This document shows positions 1 through 11,341 of a stretch of DNA of 64,000 nt, in pieces (position 1 is the stretch's first letter; each line of letters begins with the position of its first letter). The notes beneath the pieces were generated by a model, which was not told the DNA's origin, did no database searches, and saw only the letters and a program-made list of their open reading frames with translations. The position numbers and the translations under genes are program-made. This DNA is from Brachypterus glaber (Eukaryota > Arthropoda > Insecta > Coleoptera > Kateretidae): positions 103,392,893 through 103,456,892 of the forward strand of contig OY294044.1 in assembly GCA_958510825.1 (NCBI GenBank), in the 5' to 3' direction.

Positions 1-490
1 TTACCCATCCTCTTGGAACCACCCCCAAGTTGTTTTTAAATACCGCTTCCATATTTTTACTATATTTTATTCTAAATTAAACCATGTACTATAAGTGATA
101 TTTAATTTTTTAAGGTTTTTTAAGGGGCTCCAAAGTACAACCCCATCAGATCACAAGCTATATTTTCATAAAAAAAATCCAAAAACTTACGTTAGATCAT
201 ACCTAAAAGAGAACTAATTAATGTATTCAAAAACAGCCCTTAATAACCCACTCTCGTGGAACGACCTGCAACCCTATTCTAAATACAACCCTGTTCTAAA
301 TACAACCCTATTATAAGAATTACACAGCCACACAAAAAAAATAGAAGTCATATAACTTTTTTAAAACCATTAGATTCCTATGTGTTTTGAGGAGCTGAAT
401 CCGAATTTGAGGTCAAAATAGCACCTCATAGGATTACTTTTTAGTACAACAGTTTTCTAACTGTTTTGCATTAAATTCACATGTTTTTTG
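1..490. other. Gene-free AT-rich flank with a short tandem repeat
   Basis: No credible coding frame. At about 271-317 a 19-bp unit containing TAAATACAACCCT is repeated about three times. Nothing else is recognisable before the TTG microsatellite. Confidence 0.5.
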
Positions 491-492
491 GC

Positions 493-538
<46 letters not shown>
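491..538. repeat. (TTG)n microsatellite
   Basis: About fifteen consecutive GTT/TTG units are seen directly. It is not part of any credible reading frame. Confidence 0.95.
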
Positions 539-539
<1 letters not shown>

Positions 540-667
540 CGCACAACTATTCCTCATCAACCACCATAATTTTGGTAAAAATGACAGGCCAAACTTTTTA
601 TGCATTGGTGACATCGATGTTTAGTTAATTTTCATCATTTTTCTGATCATTTTGGAATTTAAAAATA

Positions 668-1190
668 CACTGCCCAGTAAAATCGCGTTCCCATTTTTCA
701 CCTCCGCGCGTTAAATAGATTTTTTATTATCAGATTCACTTTCAGCAACCTTAGAAACCCCAATATACAAGTTTTCACTAAAACTACCCCCTATCCTTTA
801 GGGGGTGTAATCAGATTTTTTTTTATTATCAGATTTAGGTTTAGCTACCTCAAAAACCCCTATATACCAATTTTCACGAAAACTACCCCCACCCCTTAGG
901 AGGAGGATTTAGAAACATTTTATTATCAGATTCAGTTTCGTCGATACTAAATACCCCTGTATACCAACTTTGACGAAAATACTGACAACATTTAAAAATA
1001 TATACCCCTCACCCTCGTGGATATGGAGTTAGAATTTTTTTATTATGAGATTCAATTTCAACAACCTCAAAAACCCCTATATAGCATTTTTCAAATTTTT
1101 GTGAAAAATATTGTTTTTGCTTATAGTAACATACCTGTATGCAAAATTTCAAGTCCTTAGCTTAAAGCGTTATTAAGTTGTCATGCCTAC
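668..1190 (+). mobile_element. TA-flanked CACTGCCCAG element with internal minisatellite
   Basis: The terminus CACTGCCCAGTAAAA is preceded by TA and followed by about four diverged units of roughly 95-125 bp. Each unit carries TTATTATCAGATT, a run like AACCTCAAAAACCCC and a C-rich block. The unique tail GTAACATACCTGTATG (about 1128-1143) recurs inverted near 43.0 kb, so this is one dispersed family. No transposase and no clear second terminus are visible. The TA and CACTG-type end suggest a Tc1/mariner-like non-autonomous element (inference). Confidence 0.6.
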
Positions 1191-2094
1191 AAGATTTCCC
1201 AAAGAGACCGATCGACTGATCGGCTAAAATTTTTTTTTGCTCGAAATTGATTTTTATCGACATCGACATAAAACGTCATAAAACGCAAAAATACTTAAAA
1301 AAAAATATCGTAAACGGGAAAAAAAATTATAGCTAGGAGCGCTATAACACACATACCAAGCAAATTATAATCGCTTATTATATAAATACAAGGCTTTCTC
1401 TTACAATTATGGCAGTCAGTGTAAAAATTTATGTGAAATACTTTAATTGTTTAGTGAATAATAAAATATAACAAATAGTATGGCATTTATAGCTTAAATA
1501 GATTTAATTATTGTCCGTGCTAATAATTTTTATAATATAATAAAATTTCTGTAAATTTATAATAGTGCCTGTAATAAATATAATCGTGTCTGTAATATAT
1601 ATAATCGTTTCCAATTTATTTTTAACATTATTAGTTATTGTGTCTCTTATAATCTATAGCTTAAATCACTATAATTTGCCACTGTTACCAAATATCTTAT
1701 AATGTATAGCGCAGAGCCCACTAATTTCTTTCCGTGTATAGCTATAGAAATACTCTTCTAGTTTTAAGTTTGCGAAGAGTTTGAAAAGTTTAGATATGGA
1801 AAATTTATTTCGTTTCCAAGATCTTCTTTCGCGGATGAAAATATAATATTATATCTGGAAAGTTTTCTCTCTTTTTTTTTGTAAAAACGTGTTTGTCATG
1901 TAATCATGATATTTATATGGACAGAAACTGGTAGACATTTTGTCATTTTATCGAGATATGAAAAGGACATTATAAATAGACCGGGAAAAAGGTCGAAAAT
2001 AAAAAAAAAAAACAAAAAAAAATAAATAAAAAAAACTCATAAATTACGGGTAGTAATTAATTAAATCTACAAACCAAAATGATCAAAATTTGCG
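1191..2094. other. AT-rich stretch, no gene recognised
   Basis: Only AT-rich sequence and poly-A/T runs are visible, including a run of mixed A and T near 2000-2035. Every frame is broken by frequent stops. Confidence 0.5.
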
Positions 2095-2099
2095 TTACG

Positions 2100-2225
2100 A
2101 ATACTTGAAAAGGCCTATCCAGAAGCTTGCATAAGAACATAAAACATAAGAATGCGATGCCGTGTTTGGCTTATAAGATACATGGCGGCCCATCAAGCCA
2201 ATCACAGCATCGCATTGTTTTAGAA
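2100..2225. mobile_element. GGCCTATCC-family MITE fragment
   Basis: GGCCTATCCAGAAGCTTGC is followed by an imperfect hairpin whose arms read AATGCGATGCCGTG and CACAGCATCGCATT. The same motifs recur at about 5494-5608 and, inverted, at 44853-44920. Confidence 0.6.
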
Positions 2226-2340
2226 CATTAAAATTTTTACTCTTAAATGTCTATGTACTTTTTTTGTATATTTGTATATATATATATATTTTTTTTAGTA
2301 TGTAGGTAATTTGTTATTTAATTAAATATTTAATCTGTAG

Positions 2341-2406
2341 TTTTTAATTTTAATCTTAAATTGACTTATCCTATACTATATATTTTGTAGTCTACTGGAA
2401 ATAAAC

Positions 2407-2457
<51 letters not shown>
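2341..2457 (+). mobile_element. Retroelement 3' end with (TTA)n tail
   Basis: The sequence AAATAAACTTTTATTATT leads into about 15 ATT units. Many insect non-LTR retrotransposons end this way. No coding sequence precedes it, so it is a very short 5'-truncated copy or a simple microsatellite. Confidence 0.45.
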
Positions 2458-2459
<2 letters not shown>

Positions 2460-4040
2460 TTTATAGCTCGTGAATAGGCACTTAATTTCTACAGTCGATA
2501 AAAAATATAACAAGTTTAACGACACGCCGTGATCTTGGCATTAGACATTTTTGAAGTCCGTAGAGCATGGGCCGTGTCAGTTCAAAAAATTCCATTTCGT
2601 AGTTTTTAAAATATTTTGATTTGAAATTGTATAATTCTTTTATCTGGATCCATAGACAAGGAAAGACCTCCAAAGCCGTTGCGGAATACTGTGATAAATG
2701 TGCCTAGCGCATCTGAGATAAACTTGCACATGCGCACTACTATTGTTGTTTTTGACGAGTATTTTTTAACCTTAGTTTTGTGTGTCAAATAAAAATTGTA
2801 AAAAATTTAACAAAAAACAATAAATATCTACGAAGAAACGTCGAAATAGTTTTTTTAAATTAATTTATAAAAATTTTTCAAGGTGTGTTTGAGTTTCGGG
2901 ATTTTGTTCACCTACTTTGAGTACACCAGGGATTGACCCTTTGCTCTTCATAAAGCAACAATACAGGTTGGGTTTAAAGTTATAAACAAATGCAGCAAAA
3001 AAACAATTAAAACACAGTAGAAATCGAAAAATGAACAGAAACAAACGACGATCTGACAGTACTGACAGTATAAACAAACTACTAATAATTCGTCACCCCA
3101 GTATTGGTTTGCCATATCTCTATTTTTGGACATTTTAAGATTTTTACTGGAGGATTTTTGGAGATAAGACAAATGAATACTGGGATTATGAATTCTTTTA
3201 CGACCGACAGCATTTCACAGCTGATAGAGATGCGTACTGCGCAAGGTCAGATATATTGCGTTACGTCATTTCGCTGCCCCGTTCTGTCACAAAATAATCT
3301 TGCGCAGGCTGGACTAATGGTTCTCTTTCCTTCTCTATGTCTGGATCTCTTTTATACTACTTTTTATTTCATGTCAAAAGTGAAAAAAAAAATTACAAAA
3401 AAATATAAGCTAAATTTGAATTTTCTATGGTGAATATGAATGAAAATAATAATTTATTCTTTTTTATAGAATATTTTGTATAGTAGGGAATAGAAATTTG
3501 AAAAATTTATTTATTTTCTTGAATAACATTATTTTTTTTCTACGGCTCCTGGACTACTAAATTTCATATGCATTATCACATGCCATATTATTAATGTACC
3601 ATAAAAAAGGTTGATACGAATTGACGTTTGATTACGGTTAAGGTCTGAGTGGATGAATCATGTATTGTAGAATAATTTTTTTCGAACTATACACTGTAAA
3701 AATATCACTGCGGTTTTTTGCAAATTTTAACTTTTTGTTTCCGACCCCTGATTTTTTTTCATAAATTGATTAAACACACCATAAGAAGCAATTTAGGCAA
3801 AATTGACCGGATCGATCGTTTTTTTTTACGTTTTTTCTAATTTATTGTACAATGTTCATAGTGCCTGTAGAGCAGTAAATAGAAATATATATTTTATATA
3901 TAGTAGTAAAATTATTAATTATAGCCACTACATTACAAAAAGCCGTCTCCAACGCCAAAGGTCCAATATTTTTTTTCTAATGAATTATTGTTTTAGGGTG
4001 AAGTCGAGCGAAATTTCAATTTTTTATTTTTTTTTTTGAA
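2458..4040. other. Unassigned AT-rich DNA
   Basis: The longest open frame is about 110 codons (3104-3433, +), of biased composition with no recognisable domain. I see no repeats longer than simple T tracts here. Confidence 0.45.
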
Positions 4041-4715
4041 ATGTCATGAAACGTCGAGAAAATGTGAAAAAAGTGGGTGTTAAAAAATATCGGTCGGTAT
4101 CATTTTTGTGCTGGGTCTATTACACTGGTCTACAAAAAAATACAAATTCTTCTTTAAGGACTAAACCTATCATGTCTTATGTATTTTAATCTGCTGAAAC
4201 CGAATTTTCAATTTTAAAAGTTTTCTACTGCGTAAATTTCGAATAAATCTCGGTTTTTATAACCAAAATACGGCATTTTGACAATAAAAACCGGGATTTA
4301 CTCGAAATCTACGAGGTATAAAAATTTTTTAATTAAAAATTCGGTTTCAGCAGACAAAAATACATGATAGGTTTAGTCCTTAATAAAGAATTTTTATTTT
4401 GTAGACCAGTGTAATAGACCCAGCACAAAAATGATTAAAGCTGTGTAGGAAATTGGAGATGATTTTTACCTGTGCAAGAATTTTTACCCTACGATCAATA
4501 ATAATATTAATTTTTGCCTCCTTGCCTACCTTGCCGCACCGCAATGTTAACCATATTTAAGGTCACCAAAATACAAAGGTCCTAAATCGTTTATTAAAAG
4601 AATTTTTTAAATCGGACATTTAGTTTAAAAGTTACAAGGTTTAAAGACAAAAAACAGACAGACCGATATTTTTTACCACCCACTTTTTTCACATTTTCTC
4701 GACGTTTCATGACAT
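4041..4715. mobile_element. Nested inverted-repeat element (58-bp outer arms, 337-bp inner palindrome)
   Basis: The outer arms, 4041-4098 and about 4660-4715, are near-perfect reverse complements containing GTCATGAAACGTCGAGAAAA. The left arm abuts a second palindrome, 4099-4435, with ends ATCATTTTTGTGCTGG and its complement and an internal CACTGGTCTAC/GTAGACCAGTG pair next to TA. The arms of the inner palindrome are about 150 bp. There is no coding potential. The likely origin is a foldback or MITE inserted in another MITE, or one compound element. Confidence 0.75.
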
Positions 4716-5340
4716 AATAATTTTAATAATTGACAAAGCTTAGCACTGCCGACGTCAGATTTCGGCAGTGCACGTAGTGTATGATATGCTTCGGACAAAA
4801 AACGTGGTCGATTCTTTAAGATCGATTTAAAGGAAAAAGAATCGATTATAATAAAATATCGGAAATAAAAAAATCGACCCAAAAAATCGATTAATTGTAT
4901 TAAAAGTATCATCAAAATAATCGATTAAAAATCGGTATCCCTGTTACAAATAAGGAAAACGACAAATGCTGAAAAAGATATATGAAATATTTGTCTTTAT
5001 TGTTGTATGTATTGTAACTTAAAAGATTTTTTTGGAAATTTAAGAATGGAATTTGAATTTTGACATTTAATGTCGTTTATCCAGAAACTGAAGAATGAAA
5101 TCTGAAGAAGATTTATAGTATAATTGTAACACTCTGGATGTTAAAATACCTTTAAATAAAGGTCCATGTAAAGAGTATAAACAAATAAAGAAATAAACAA
5201 ATACAACTTGTTTTTTCAATGTTTCTTATAAACTATCGTGTAAAAAATTTTCTAAAAAAAAAAATCAGTTTTAGAACAGTTACTGTACATATCCGCGGTT
5301 CTATTTTTTCTGTAATTAATTCTTCAAATTTTTTTCCGGA
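4716..5340. other. No gene recognised
   Basis: AT-rich sequence with several short repeats of ATCGATT (about 4810-4930). There is no credible frame or named element. Confidence 0.45.
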
Positions 5341-5344
5341 CAAA

Positions 5345-5612
5345 TTGCACTTATGTATCGGTCTATACTCCGTCCAGTTATGCAAGATGGTAAGGGCCGT
5401 TTTACACCACAGAGCGCATAAATAGCATAATTATGCATAAATCGTAGTGTATCAAAAATGTAACAGATGTCGGTACTGTTTTCCTGGAAACGGCCTATCC
5501 AAAGACTCGCATAGCAAGTATACTACATAAGAATGCGATGCCAGGATTGGCTTGATGTGTCGTCATGTATCTTGTAATTGTTGTTATGCGAGTCTCTGGA
5601 TAGGCATAAGTT
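5345..5612. mobile_element. GGCCTATCC-type MITE joined to a CGTCCAGTTATGC segment
   Basis: The part 5494-5608 runs from GGCCTATCCAAAGACTCGCA to TGCGAGTCTCTGGATAGGC, an inverted pair. The adjoining 5360-5493 segment (ACTCCGTCCAGTTATGCAAG, then GCATAAATAGCATAATTATG) is found joined to the same motif in reverse at 44880-45045. The join is therefore ancestral to both copies. Confidence 0.7.
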
Positions 5613-5919
5613 GTAGTTGTAACCTTAAAATTTATCGTTTTTCTTGTGTTCAATATAACTTACGTTTGTACAATATGTAGAATATACTAATTTAGTGTGA
5701 GCATATGAAGAATAAACCAAAAAAAATTCCTTTTTCAATACCATACAAAATAACATTAAGTATAACCATTCTTTTATGTAACTTTCTCTTCTTTTATTAT
5801 CTTTAACGACCGTCAATCATTGTCATAGACAAAAAATGTTACAATATTTTATATGTTAAAAGGTACGAGTTTTTAACCAGTTATATAGCTTAAAAATCGC
5901 GGGAATTTTAAACTACTAT

Positions 5920-6296
5920 CTTGCAAATTTCTATTCTAGCTATGATATCGTTTCACGTACCACGATTAGGTTCCCGCGACATTCGAACATTTTATTTAAA
6001 TACACCACGCACACATCTTTTAAGTTTTTTGCCATTGCATTTTATGTGCAATACATACAACTGCCTGCAGGATAGGTTTGATATTTATAATTGTAAGTTA
6101 AACTTTGTTAAAAGATGTCAACTTTTTATTTAGGCCTATGTTTTATATTTTATATTAAGTAACTTCAGAATACTACGTACTTTTTCTGTATTTCTTTTCC
6201 AATATTGTACCTATTTGTAAGTTTATATTTCCCACTTAGTAATTGGCCTCGGCTGTTAAGTGGTGTAACATAATAAATAAATAAATAAATAAATAA
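5920..6296 (+). pseudogene. 5'-truncated LINE 3' end (RT C-terminus, 3' UTR, AAAT tail)
   Basis: The frame ending at 6133 encodes a stretch reading HVPRLGSRDIRTFYL then NTPRTH and an SFLPLHFM-like segment. This matches the C-terminal region of insect non-LTR retrotransposon polymerases, where an arginine-rich strip is followed by an RTxxxxxSPL-type motif. A short AT-rich 3' UTR and a clean (AAAT)n tail at about 6269-6296 follow. The catalytic RT core is absent, so this is a dead-on-arrival copy. A second member with the same motif order lies at 24301-24870. The family is Jockey/CR1-like by impression only. Confidence 0.6.
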
Positions 6297-6434
6297 TTTA
6301 ACGGACTATAGTTAGACTACAACTTTGTAATGCATGCAAACACTAATAACCAACATTTACGGAAATAAAAAGTTTTTTGTGTTTGCCTCAAAAGACCAAT
6401 TTTGGACTTGTACTGTTCTTCAACTGACTGATAC

Positions 6435-6451
6435 AAATATTAATACGATTT
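6435..6451. repeat. 17-bp target-site duplication, left copy
   Basis: AAATATTAATACGATTT is repeated exactly at 19757-19773. The two copies bracket the Penelope-like element. Confidence 0.85.
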
Positions 6452-6650
6452 AAAGAACTTTCACTTTCGGGTTTAGACCGTGTTAATGGATTTTCACTTT
6501 CCGACGTTTCGTCTCTTATTACTAGAGACATCTTCAGGGATTAATCTGAAACTAAGTTTCGAATCAACTTGTGTCACTATTTATGACGAGTTGTGGTTAT
6601 TCACCCGTGACGAGGTTTTTCCTATCAAAGACTTCCATATTGCAGGTAAG
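6452..6650 (-). repeat. Left inverted terminal repeat of the PLE (inverted 3' end)
   Basis: This is the reverse complement of 19526-19724. It includes the antisense of the last ~23 GIY-YIG codons plus the 3' UTR. The match is essentially complete over about 200 bp, apart from scattered single-base differences (for example ATTACTAG versus CTAGTAGT). It ends abruptly at 6650, where the RT sequence begins. Confidence 0.9.
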
Positions 6651-6652
6651 GA

Positions 6653-7854
6653 CATAACTTTGCCATTACACCTAGGACAGTACCAACAGACGAAATAATT
6701 TCTATAGTGGAGTCTTCCTTGTCTTCATTACCCCCGGTAGATGCAGAGATAGTACGTTATGAAACGGCTAAGATTCTGAAAAAGTCAAAACCACCTAAGT
6801 CTAACCTGACAAGGGAGGAATATTTAGCTTTAAAGAATCTTAATCGTAATGACGATATTATTGTTGTGCCTGCTGATAAGGGTAATGCCACTGTGGTGAT
6901 GGACAAACTTGACTATTTTAACAAAATAACGGAACTCATAGACAATGACACATACGAAAAACTCGAGACCGATCCTACTGGAAAATTTGAACGAAAAATC
7001 ACACAATTACTTAAAAAATCCTCCCTTACACCTCTTGAAATTTATAATCTAACCCCCCGAGACTCCCTCGTACCAAAATTATATGGTTTACCTAAAATTA
7101 AACAAGGACGGTGCCCCTCTTAGACCAATTGTCAGCACAATAGGTTCCCCTACGTATAAACTTGCCAAACACCTTGCCCAAATCTTAAATCAGTTAGTTG
7201 GAAAAACGAGGTCTTATGTAAAAAATTCCACACACTTTGTACAAACCTTATCGACAGTGACCCTGGACCCCTCGGACATAATGGTTAGTTTCGACGTAGA
7301 ATCTCTATTTACTAACGTTCCCGTTCCCGATACAATAAATATTATAAATTATTTGAAGCTTGTCTGACATCTACATATTTTCTGATACAGGGAGAGTTCT
7401 ATGAACAAGTGTCAGGCGCCGCAATGGGATCCCCATTATCACCCCCTGCGGCCAATGCTTTCATGGAATACTTCGAGAAAAAAGCTATTGAGTCATTTCC
7501 ATTAAAACCTAAAATTTGGCGCAGATACGTAGACGATGTCTATGCTATTTGGCCCCATGGCATGGAAAGCCTTCAAGGTTTTCTAAATCACCTCAATTCC
7601 CAACATAAATCTATACGGTTTACGATGGAAATTGAGAACAACGGATCACTTCCCTTTTTGGACGTTTTGGTTTACAAAACGGAAAATGGCTCAATAGGAC
7701 ACTCGGTATACAGGAAGAAAACCCACACTGACAGATACCTAAACGCATTTTCACATCACCATCCCTCTCAAAAACGCTCGGTAGTTAATTCACTTGTTCA
7801 TAGGTCTTTCATGATTTCAGACAAGAATTCCCTAGACACAGAACTCCTTAAACT
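6653..7854 (+). pseudogene. PLE reverse transcriptase, N-terminally truncated, two frameshifts
   Basis: Three overlapping frames encode one Penelope-type reverse transcriptase. The first (6653-7123) begins within the RT leader with FAITPRTVPTDEII and carries the VVPADKGNATVVMD motif. An extra A near 7098, in the PKI...DGAPLRP region, moves the frame. The second frame (7083-7367) has [20 protein letters not shown] and [12 protein letters not shown] (motif A). A one-base loss near 7350 restores the original frame for 7370-7854, which holds GAAMGSPLSPPAAN (motif B) and RRYVDDVYAIW (the catalytic YVDD, near 7526). The gypsy insertion cuts the protein at 7854. The reading frame resumes in phase after the insertion, so the cut came after, or independently of, the frameshifts. 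Both aspartates are intact, but the frameshifts make it non-functional. Confidence 0.9.
7851..7854. repeat. AACT target-site duplication of gypsy, left copy
   Basis: AACT directly precedes the 5' LTR and is repeated at 18985-18988 directly after the 3' LTR. Four-base duplications are usual for Ty3/gypsy integrases. Confidence 0.9.
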
Positions 7855-9873
7855 TGTAGCATGTGTAAAATGCCACATTCTTTATTATTTAGAATACATA
7901 GAATACTTACTTTTGTTTTGGGGGTATATTAGCAAACTTGTGTTACGAGTGGTACAAATGGTCCTAATAACATAATTTCTTTGCTTATTCATTATCCGAG
8001 TTGGGATTAACTTATAGTTAGTTAATAACTTGCCTTGTATTGTAATTTCAGTTAGTAATCCTTGTCCTGTGGTTTTATATAAGTAATATCTCATAACTTT
8101 GTTTCTAAAGTAGTAAACAAAAGCTTATTCCTACACTAGTATTTATAGTATTATGGCTCCACTGTAATATTAACTTAAGCACACCACATTTATAATGTGT
8201 CTCATCAATTTTTCGAAATATAAACATTATCCTTAATATTATTGTTTATTTTTAAATAACTGTTTGGCAGATATTAGGTTATGTCAGTCAGTGTTACGTA
8301 TGTCTGAACTAGGTTCGCCTGGATAATTCAACCGCTGTAGGATTGGAGTGAACAGATATACTAGAGTACGTCGTATCTTGAACTTGCAGGTTTCAAGAGC
8401 GTTTCCGTTGGCTATCTTTATCTGTGATAGTTTAGTCCATATAAGTCCATCGCTCTTAGTTTTCTAGACTATTCGATTTGGGTGGAGAAATTTGAATTCG
8501 GAAGAGATTTCCGGCATAGATTTTTAATGGCCCGAGCGGAAAGGTCTGCGAGATGTTTATCTGGAATCATCCATTAGATATTATGGTAAAATCAGTTTAA
8601 ATTAAGTGATTTAGATAGTGCATCTATTGTTCTATGTATTGATATGCATTTTGTGTTGCTTAACTGAAGTATTTCGCTGATAAAAATGATTCCAATCTGT
8701 AAGTACGAACTTTCAAGTGACCATTTATTTTTGATGGTAAATCCTAATTTTATTTTAGTCTCGAGTGATTAAGACTCTATCAAAATCCAAAAAAAACGAC
8801 CTATGGCTGATTTGTTTTTGTCAATTTGGAATAATAAGAAAAACCTCTTCGAGAAAGGGTTCGTATATTTTGTTTTTAAACCAAAGGCTTTTACTTACTT
8901 AGGCCTATTGTTTCAGGGTTTTTCTTTTCGACCGAAGTTTTTCGTTGTAGCTGAAGTTTTAATTGTGGCTAAATTTGTGCTTAAGGCCTAAGATTTTTGT
9001 TGTGACCTTGACCGACAGCTATGGGGAAAATTGTAACCTATTGACCTATATATCTATAGAAGGATGCCTATGGGTAGTTCCGAAGTTCAGGACCGCTATT
9101 CTGATTTTTGTTGAAGTATACTCTGAGCCGCTAACGGTGTTTATGCTGCAGTGTTGACATATGTTGTCTGTATCATATCCGAGCTTTGTTCGAGAGGCTG
9201 GATGCTACGTCTGAAGTACCGACAGATAATGTTTTTGAAAATCCAGGATTTTAAACAGATATGTATCAGTTAAATTCAATTTAAAGCACAGGACAAATTT
9301 TATTAAGATTTAAGTTTAATTTTTAAACTTAACGAAAGGTTCTCGAAAGTAATGAAATTTGTTCTTATGTTTAATATTTTTATTTGTAACGGAATAATAG
9401 CTATTACCCGATTAAGTACCGTAAATCCTTAATGGATATACCTATTTTTCTATGTTTAATTTTCAGAAAATGTAATTATTAACTATTTAAGTACAAACAA
9501 TTTCAAGTTTTGCTAATATGCATATTTTCGACTATGCATACATACGTATGTAATATATTTTGTTTTATTAAAAGTGTGCCATTAATTATATACTGTTTTT
9601 AGTTACTGTTACCAACCCTACACATAGTAATTTTGGATATATATATATATATATATATATATTTAACCGATATGAGTATTTGGAGTTTTTTACTCATACT
9701 ATAGTTTATTGTTTTGTTTTTCAAAACTCCTGGCGCTCAAGGCCTACCATATTTGCCGACTCATTGCCCAATTGCCCCGCTGATGCCTGCTAGCCGTCCG
9801 CACTCGAGTACCTTGGGAACAAGTGCCCAGTCTAATAACTTTATTTTATAGTTCCCCAAGAAAACTCGATACA
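7855..9873 (+). repeat. 5' LTR (2019 bp)
   Basis: It starts TGTAGCATGTGTAAAATG and ends ACTCGATACA. It matches 16968-18984 at a constant offset of 9113 bases up to the (TA)n tract at about 9636-9660, after which the offset is 9111. At over 2 kb it is long for an insect gypsy LTR. Short open frames inside it occur identically in both LTRs and have no recognisable product. Confidence 0.95.
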
Positions 9874-9876
9874 AAG

Positions 9877-9894
9877 TGGCGCCCTTTAATACGT
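9877..9894 (+). promoter_or_regulatory. tRNA primer-binding site
   Basis: TGGCGCCCTTTAATACGT lies three bases after the LTR. It begins with TGG, the complement of a tRNA CCA end, as expected for minus-strand priming. Which tRNA is used cannot be told without comparing host tRNAs. Confidence 0.85.
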
Positions 9895-11341
9895 GGGTTA
9901 TGCAAATGTGGTAGATTTTTTATATTTTTTTGAAAAGATAGTATTTGTAAAGTTAGTATATGAGATAGTATATCAGTATAGTTATGTTTAGTAAAATTTG
10001 AACAATATATCCAAAAAGTATTTTGTGTGGTTTGATAATATGGGAAACTGTATATGATAGAAGGTACACTTTATCGGTACATTGCGGAACATTAGGATTA
10101 AAAAAAAAAAATATATTAAATATTTTTGAATTTTGGTTCCAAAAATAAGTTTTGGGAAAATAAGTATTTTTTATATTTTTTTATATAGGTTTAACATAGC
10201 AGAGAGGTCAATAGTTTTGAGATGCAGTAGAGTAAGAAATATCAGGTGTGAATATTTTTTATATTTATTGGTCAATAGAACAAATAAATAAAAATTTTGG
10301 TCAGAGGTATGTCGTTAAGCTGTACAGTCTTTCCGTTTATATGGATTGAGCGTTTTTTTCAATGAAAAGAAAAATTTCGCTGAGAATATAGTATTTTTTC
10401 TTTACTCTGGTAGTGAGGAAACATTTGAGGGTACTCTTTACAGACCTTGTATAGCCGAGATAGAGGCTACCAAATAGTATATCCTGTGCGTTTTTGTAAC
10501 CTGAGTGGAGGGGGAATTTTATTTCATATTTTATAGAGCCAGAACACGGTTATACTGTACAGCATTTATAGGGTTGCCAGCCGGTAGAGGATGGTTTATA
10601 ATTTGATTGCTTGAAATTTTAGGACACTTTAGCCGAAGCTATTCAAAATTTTAACCTTACCAAGCAACAAATTTAGTAGTTTTTTGTATACTTATTGTTC
10701 CAATAGAGTACAATAAAGTATTTTTTTGAAATTTTATGAGGCCAGTAGAGCACATATATTTCAATAGTTTAGATTAATATTTTTTTTCGGGTTTAGAATA
10801 CATAAATCTGGGAAATTATTTTTTTTTGGGTATTTTTGAGTACGATTTTGTGAGTTGTAGAAAAAATTTTGAGAAAAAAATTTTTTTGAGAATATTTGAT
10901 AAAAATTTTGTGCAAGTAGAGTACATAACGCTATTAGTTTTTGCAAAGATTTAGCGTGCCATTCTTAAGCCAATAGAATAGAATTTTTTAGTATTTTTGG
11001 AAAATAACTGTAAAATATATACAGGGGTAAATTAAAAAGTTAGTAACTTTTATTAGAAAATAAAAAGTAATATTTTTTGGAAATAGTAGTATACAGGGTG
11101 GTACTAGCATACGCCGTGACATTGAAAAAATTTTTTAGTAGTAGAAAAAGTAAATTTTTGAATTTTTTTCTAAAAATAAAATAGAAAAAGAAAGTGAAAA
11201 TAATTTTGACAGTGTTTTCTTCTCACAATTTTAGGTAAAGATTAAATTTAGGTACAAAATTTTATACGAGGGTAGATATTAAAGTAAAAAATAGTTTTGA
11301 AATAAATTTCAGTTTTATAAAATAAATAAATAATTTTCAAA
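9895..11341 (+). other. gypsy 5' leader (untranslated)
   Basis: This 1.45-kb AT-rich leader has no long frame. A degenerate motif of the form CCARTAGAGTAC recurs (near 10703, 10741, 10915 and 10970). The leader would contain the packaging signal, but I cannot locate that. Confidence 0.7.

Noticed and set aside
6480..6698. 72-codon frame before the PLE RT
   Set aside because: It reads the antisense of the PLE endonuclease tail in the inverted repeat and is not a separate protein.
8803..9157. Small frames in the 5' LTR, repeated at 17916-18270
   Set aside because: They are identical only because the LTRs are identical; no domain and no start context.
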